A stretch of 64,000 nt of DNA from Xiphias gladius (Eukaryota; Chordata; Actinopteri; Istiophoriformes; Xiphiidae), in the NCBI RefSeq assembly GCF_016859285.1, contig NC_053415.1, forward strand, positions 25,300,001-25,364,000, in the 5' to 3' direction. Below are positions 62,301-64,000 of this stretch, piece after piece. A program made the translations under genes and the position numbers. The notes under the pieces are model-generated. The model did not search any database, was not told the origin of the DNA, and saw nothing but the letters and a program-made list of their open reading frames with translations. How positions within the stretch are numbered: position 1 is the stretch's first letter; the number at the start of each line of letters is the position of its first letter.

Positions 62301-63605
62301 TACTTTCCCATAGAGCAGCTGGTGCCAACTTGAGACTGTCTCATGCATCTCCTCTTCACCCCAGGCTCTGGCATGTAGCACCTTGCCCCTCTCTCTTTCA
62401 CAATACACAACCAACCACATCATCACTGCCACCTTGAAGATATGTGCGCCATAAGGCGACATTTCAAGTGTTCCACCCTTCCTTTATCAACTCCGATTTG
62501 CAACAACCATTTTATTCTACCAGCTAGAACTGATCCTAGGTTTTTAAGTCCTTAGCTAGAAAGGGCCTGCATTTCTTGGAGGACTTGTACATACAGTTTC
62601 AACCAATTGTGCGCCACTTTCGAGTCAACCAATTCAGACTTTCTCAGATACTTCCGGTCACGGGAATTTGCAAGGAACGATTCCTCCGCATTCCCACAAA
62701 TCCCCCCTATCACTGGCCCTTACTACCAACAAATGAATCAATTATACAGAAAATTAGAGGAAACTGGGACACCGAACTGCAGACTAGCCTCTCCTCATCC
62801 TCTTGTGCTCGACTTAGTCTCATCCAGTTTAAGGTGCCTCATAGAGTTCCCTATAGCAAAGCTAAGCTTTCCAAAATGTACGCAGATACAGTAGAGGATA
62901 GACGCAGAAGATGTTCTCTCTCCCCATGTGATCTAACACACTCAGTACGTTCTGGTCGTGCCTCAAATTAGCTTTAATACGTTGGGTTTTGGGAGTCATT
63001 CTTCAAAGTAGTTTCTGAAATAATTTGGATTCAAATTTCAACATCTCCTCACAGAGCAATCTTTGAAAGATCAACTGAAGATAACATCACGACAAATATT
63101 CAAACTAATGTAATTGCTTTCACCTCCCTAATTACTCAGAGAGATTTCCAGCAATTCTCTTGCTGTGGAAATGATCTCCATCCCTGGCTTTTAAATCACG
63201 CGTACGTGATGTCACCTCCTTTAATTAATCAGTTATTATGATCACCATCCTGCCAGTGAAATTTCACAGCAGAGGTGTGCCTTGGGCCTGTCGGCAGTGT
63301 GCTTTGCTGCCATCCAGCCCCTATTTTAGCAAGGTAATTGCTCATATGCAGCAATTAGCTTTTGCTTAGCAAAGAAAATCTTTCTAGTTTATTGTTTTAC
63401 CTATTAAAAACATTAGATTAAAGGTAACATGTTTAACGAGCCTTTCAAAGAAAGGTGCGTTTGTGGAAAACGCGTTCTTTGTTATTCAGCGGCAAAATAA
63501 CAATACAAAGAGGGGCCTCTTCTCACAACCTGCAAACCACCGCAATTCACGACCTGTTGAAGGTCACTTTGAATTGAACCGTGCACAGGGGCCTCTGCAC
63601 CATGT
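59318..63605. other. Spacer between M8 and M9
   Basis: No exon is recognised. The left part (59.3-60.5 kb) is AT-rich. At 60.6-61.15 kb there is a stretch with repeated ACCCG/CCGGGT words that looks like a degraded element I cannot name. An L1/Tx1-like LINE piece fills 61.48-62.97 kb. Confidence 0.55.
61478..62970 (+). mobile_element. LINE fragment, L1/Tx1-like, broken
   Basis: The plus strand reads EFFAQLEMPEISADDRQVLE near 61,580, then SAGPDRFPVEFYK (the GPDG.P.EFYK block of L1/Tx1-type reverse transcriptases), LILKKDKDSSNWSSLRPISL and EDQTGFIR in successive pieces up to about 62,000. Further on, 62,576-62,971 encodes a C-terminal part ending SLIQFKVPHRVPYSKAKLSKMY, which fits the RLQFK.VHR..... 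segment of this clade. Frames change several times and the middle is shortened, so it is not functional. The endonuclease domain and ORF1 are absent. Confidence 0.72.
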
Positions 63606-63669
63606 TGCTCTGTCAGGAATTTGAACAATGGGGTCATGTATGCTTTGAGCGCGGGGTCAGGTATAAAAG
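63606..63669 (+). promoter_or_regulatory. Promoter of M9: Maf-like, SOX and TATA elements
   Basis: TGCTCTGTCAG (63606-63616), ACAATGG (63625-63631) and TATAAAAG (63662-63669), spaced 19 and 37 bp, with GGTCAGG immediately before the TATA box. Confidence 0.72.
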
Positions 63670-63732
63670 CACCAGGGGGACATGGAGAAAACTGTACAGT
63701 CCTATTTAGCCCAATCAGTTGTAACTGTAGCC

Positions 63733-64000
63733 ATGACCATGGGAAAGGTGTGTGCAGCTTCTGCTTCTCGCTCGTGACATTTTTAATCTTTAGATCGGAG
63801 GCTGAAAAAATTTGTGAAATTTGGCACTTTACACAATCTGTGGCACGCTGTGCTGCGTCTGCATAACCATTCAGATTAGTAACCATCCATCATAATAAAA
63901 ACCTTGTTTTTCAGATCATCTTCTACGAGGACAGGAACTTCCAGGGTCGCTCCTATGAGACCAGCAGCGACTGTGCCGACATGTCCTCCCACCTGAGCAG
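63733..64000 (+). CDS. crygm: Gene M9: gamma-M crystallin, cut by window end
   Basis: Exon 1 is 63733-63747 (MTMGK, first of two in-frame ATGs), donor gtgtgt. Exon 2 starts at 63915 after tttttcag and runs off the window after 86 nt, reading [15 protein letters not shown] and on to the DMSSHLS stretch. The visible exon 2 differs from M8 by a single base (AAG to AGG), and the end of intron 1 is also related (ccatcataat...cttgtttttc). It shows that the array continues to the right. The rest of the gene cannot be judged. Confidence 0.88.

Overview
The window is vertebrate nuclear DNA from a ray-finned fish, probably a percomorph teleost. It carries a tandem array of methionine-rich gamma-M crystallin genes, which are characteristic of fish lenses. 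It also holds several interspersed repeats I recognise as typical of percomorph genomes (RTE/Rex-like and L2-like LINE pieces, Tc1-like elements, AATTG-tailed repeats). The genus cannot be told from the sequence.

Layout. From 1 to about 17.0 kb there is no exon I recognise, only degraded mobile elements, microsatellites and a CpG-rich patch. From 17.2 to 24.9 kb lie three minus-strand gamma-S-type crystallin genes (A, B, C), each keeping the four canonical tryptophans. From 28.1 kb to the right edge lie nine plus-strand gamma-M genes (M1 to M9; M9 is cut by the window end in exon 2), each with only one tryptophan in the part visible. The two groups are head to head across a 3.2 kb spacer. Every complete gene has three exons: a tiny exon 1 (9 to 36 nt), exon 2 for the N-terminal domain (two Greek keys) and exon 3 for the C-terminal domain, with all introns in phase 0.

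The products are soluble structural proteins of lens fibre cells. Most promoters share one module: a Maf-recognition-like element, then 19-20 bp on a SOX-type ACAATGG/ACAATAG site, then 36-39 bp on a TATA box. This is seen in seven gamma-M promoters, and with looser spacing in gamma-S genes A and C. Gene M6 departs from the pattern: its Maf/SOX sites are decayed, the end of its exon 1 looks patched from intron sequence, and its body is a mosaic of its neighbours. An orphan copy of the promoter module with no gene behind it lies near 38.1 kb.

I found no new biological system. The points worth following are the rigid promoter module, the M6 rearrangement, gene-conversion mosaicism, the orphan promoter and several near-perfect inverted repeats.
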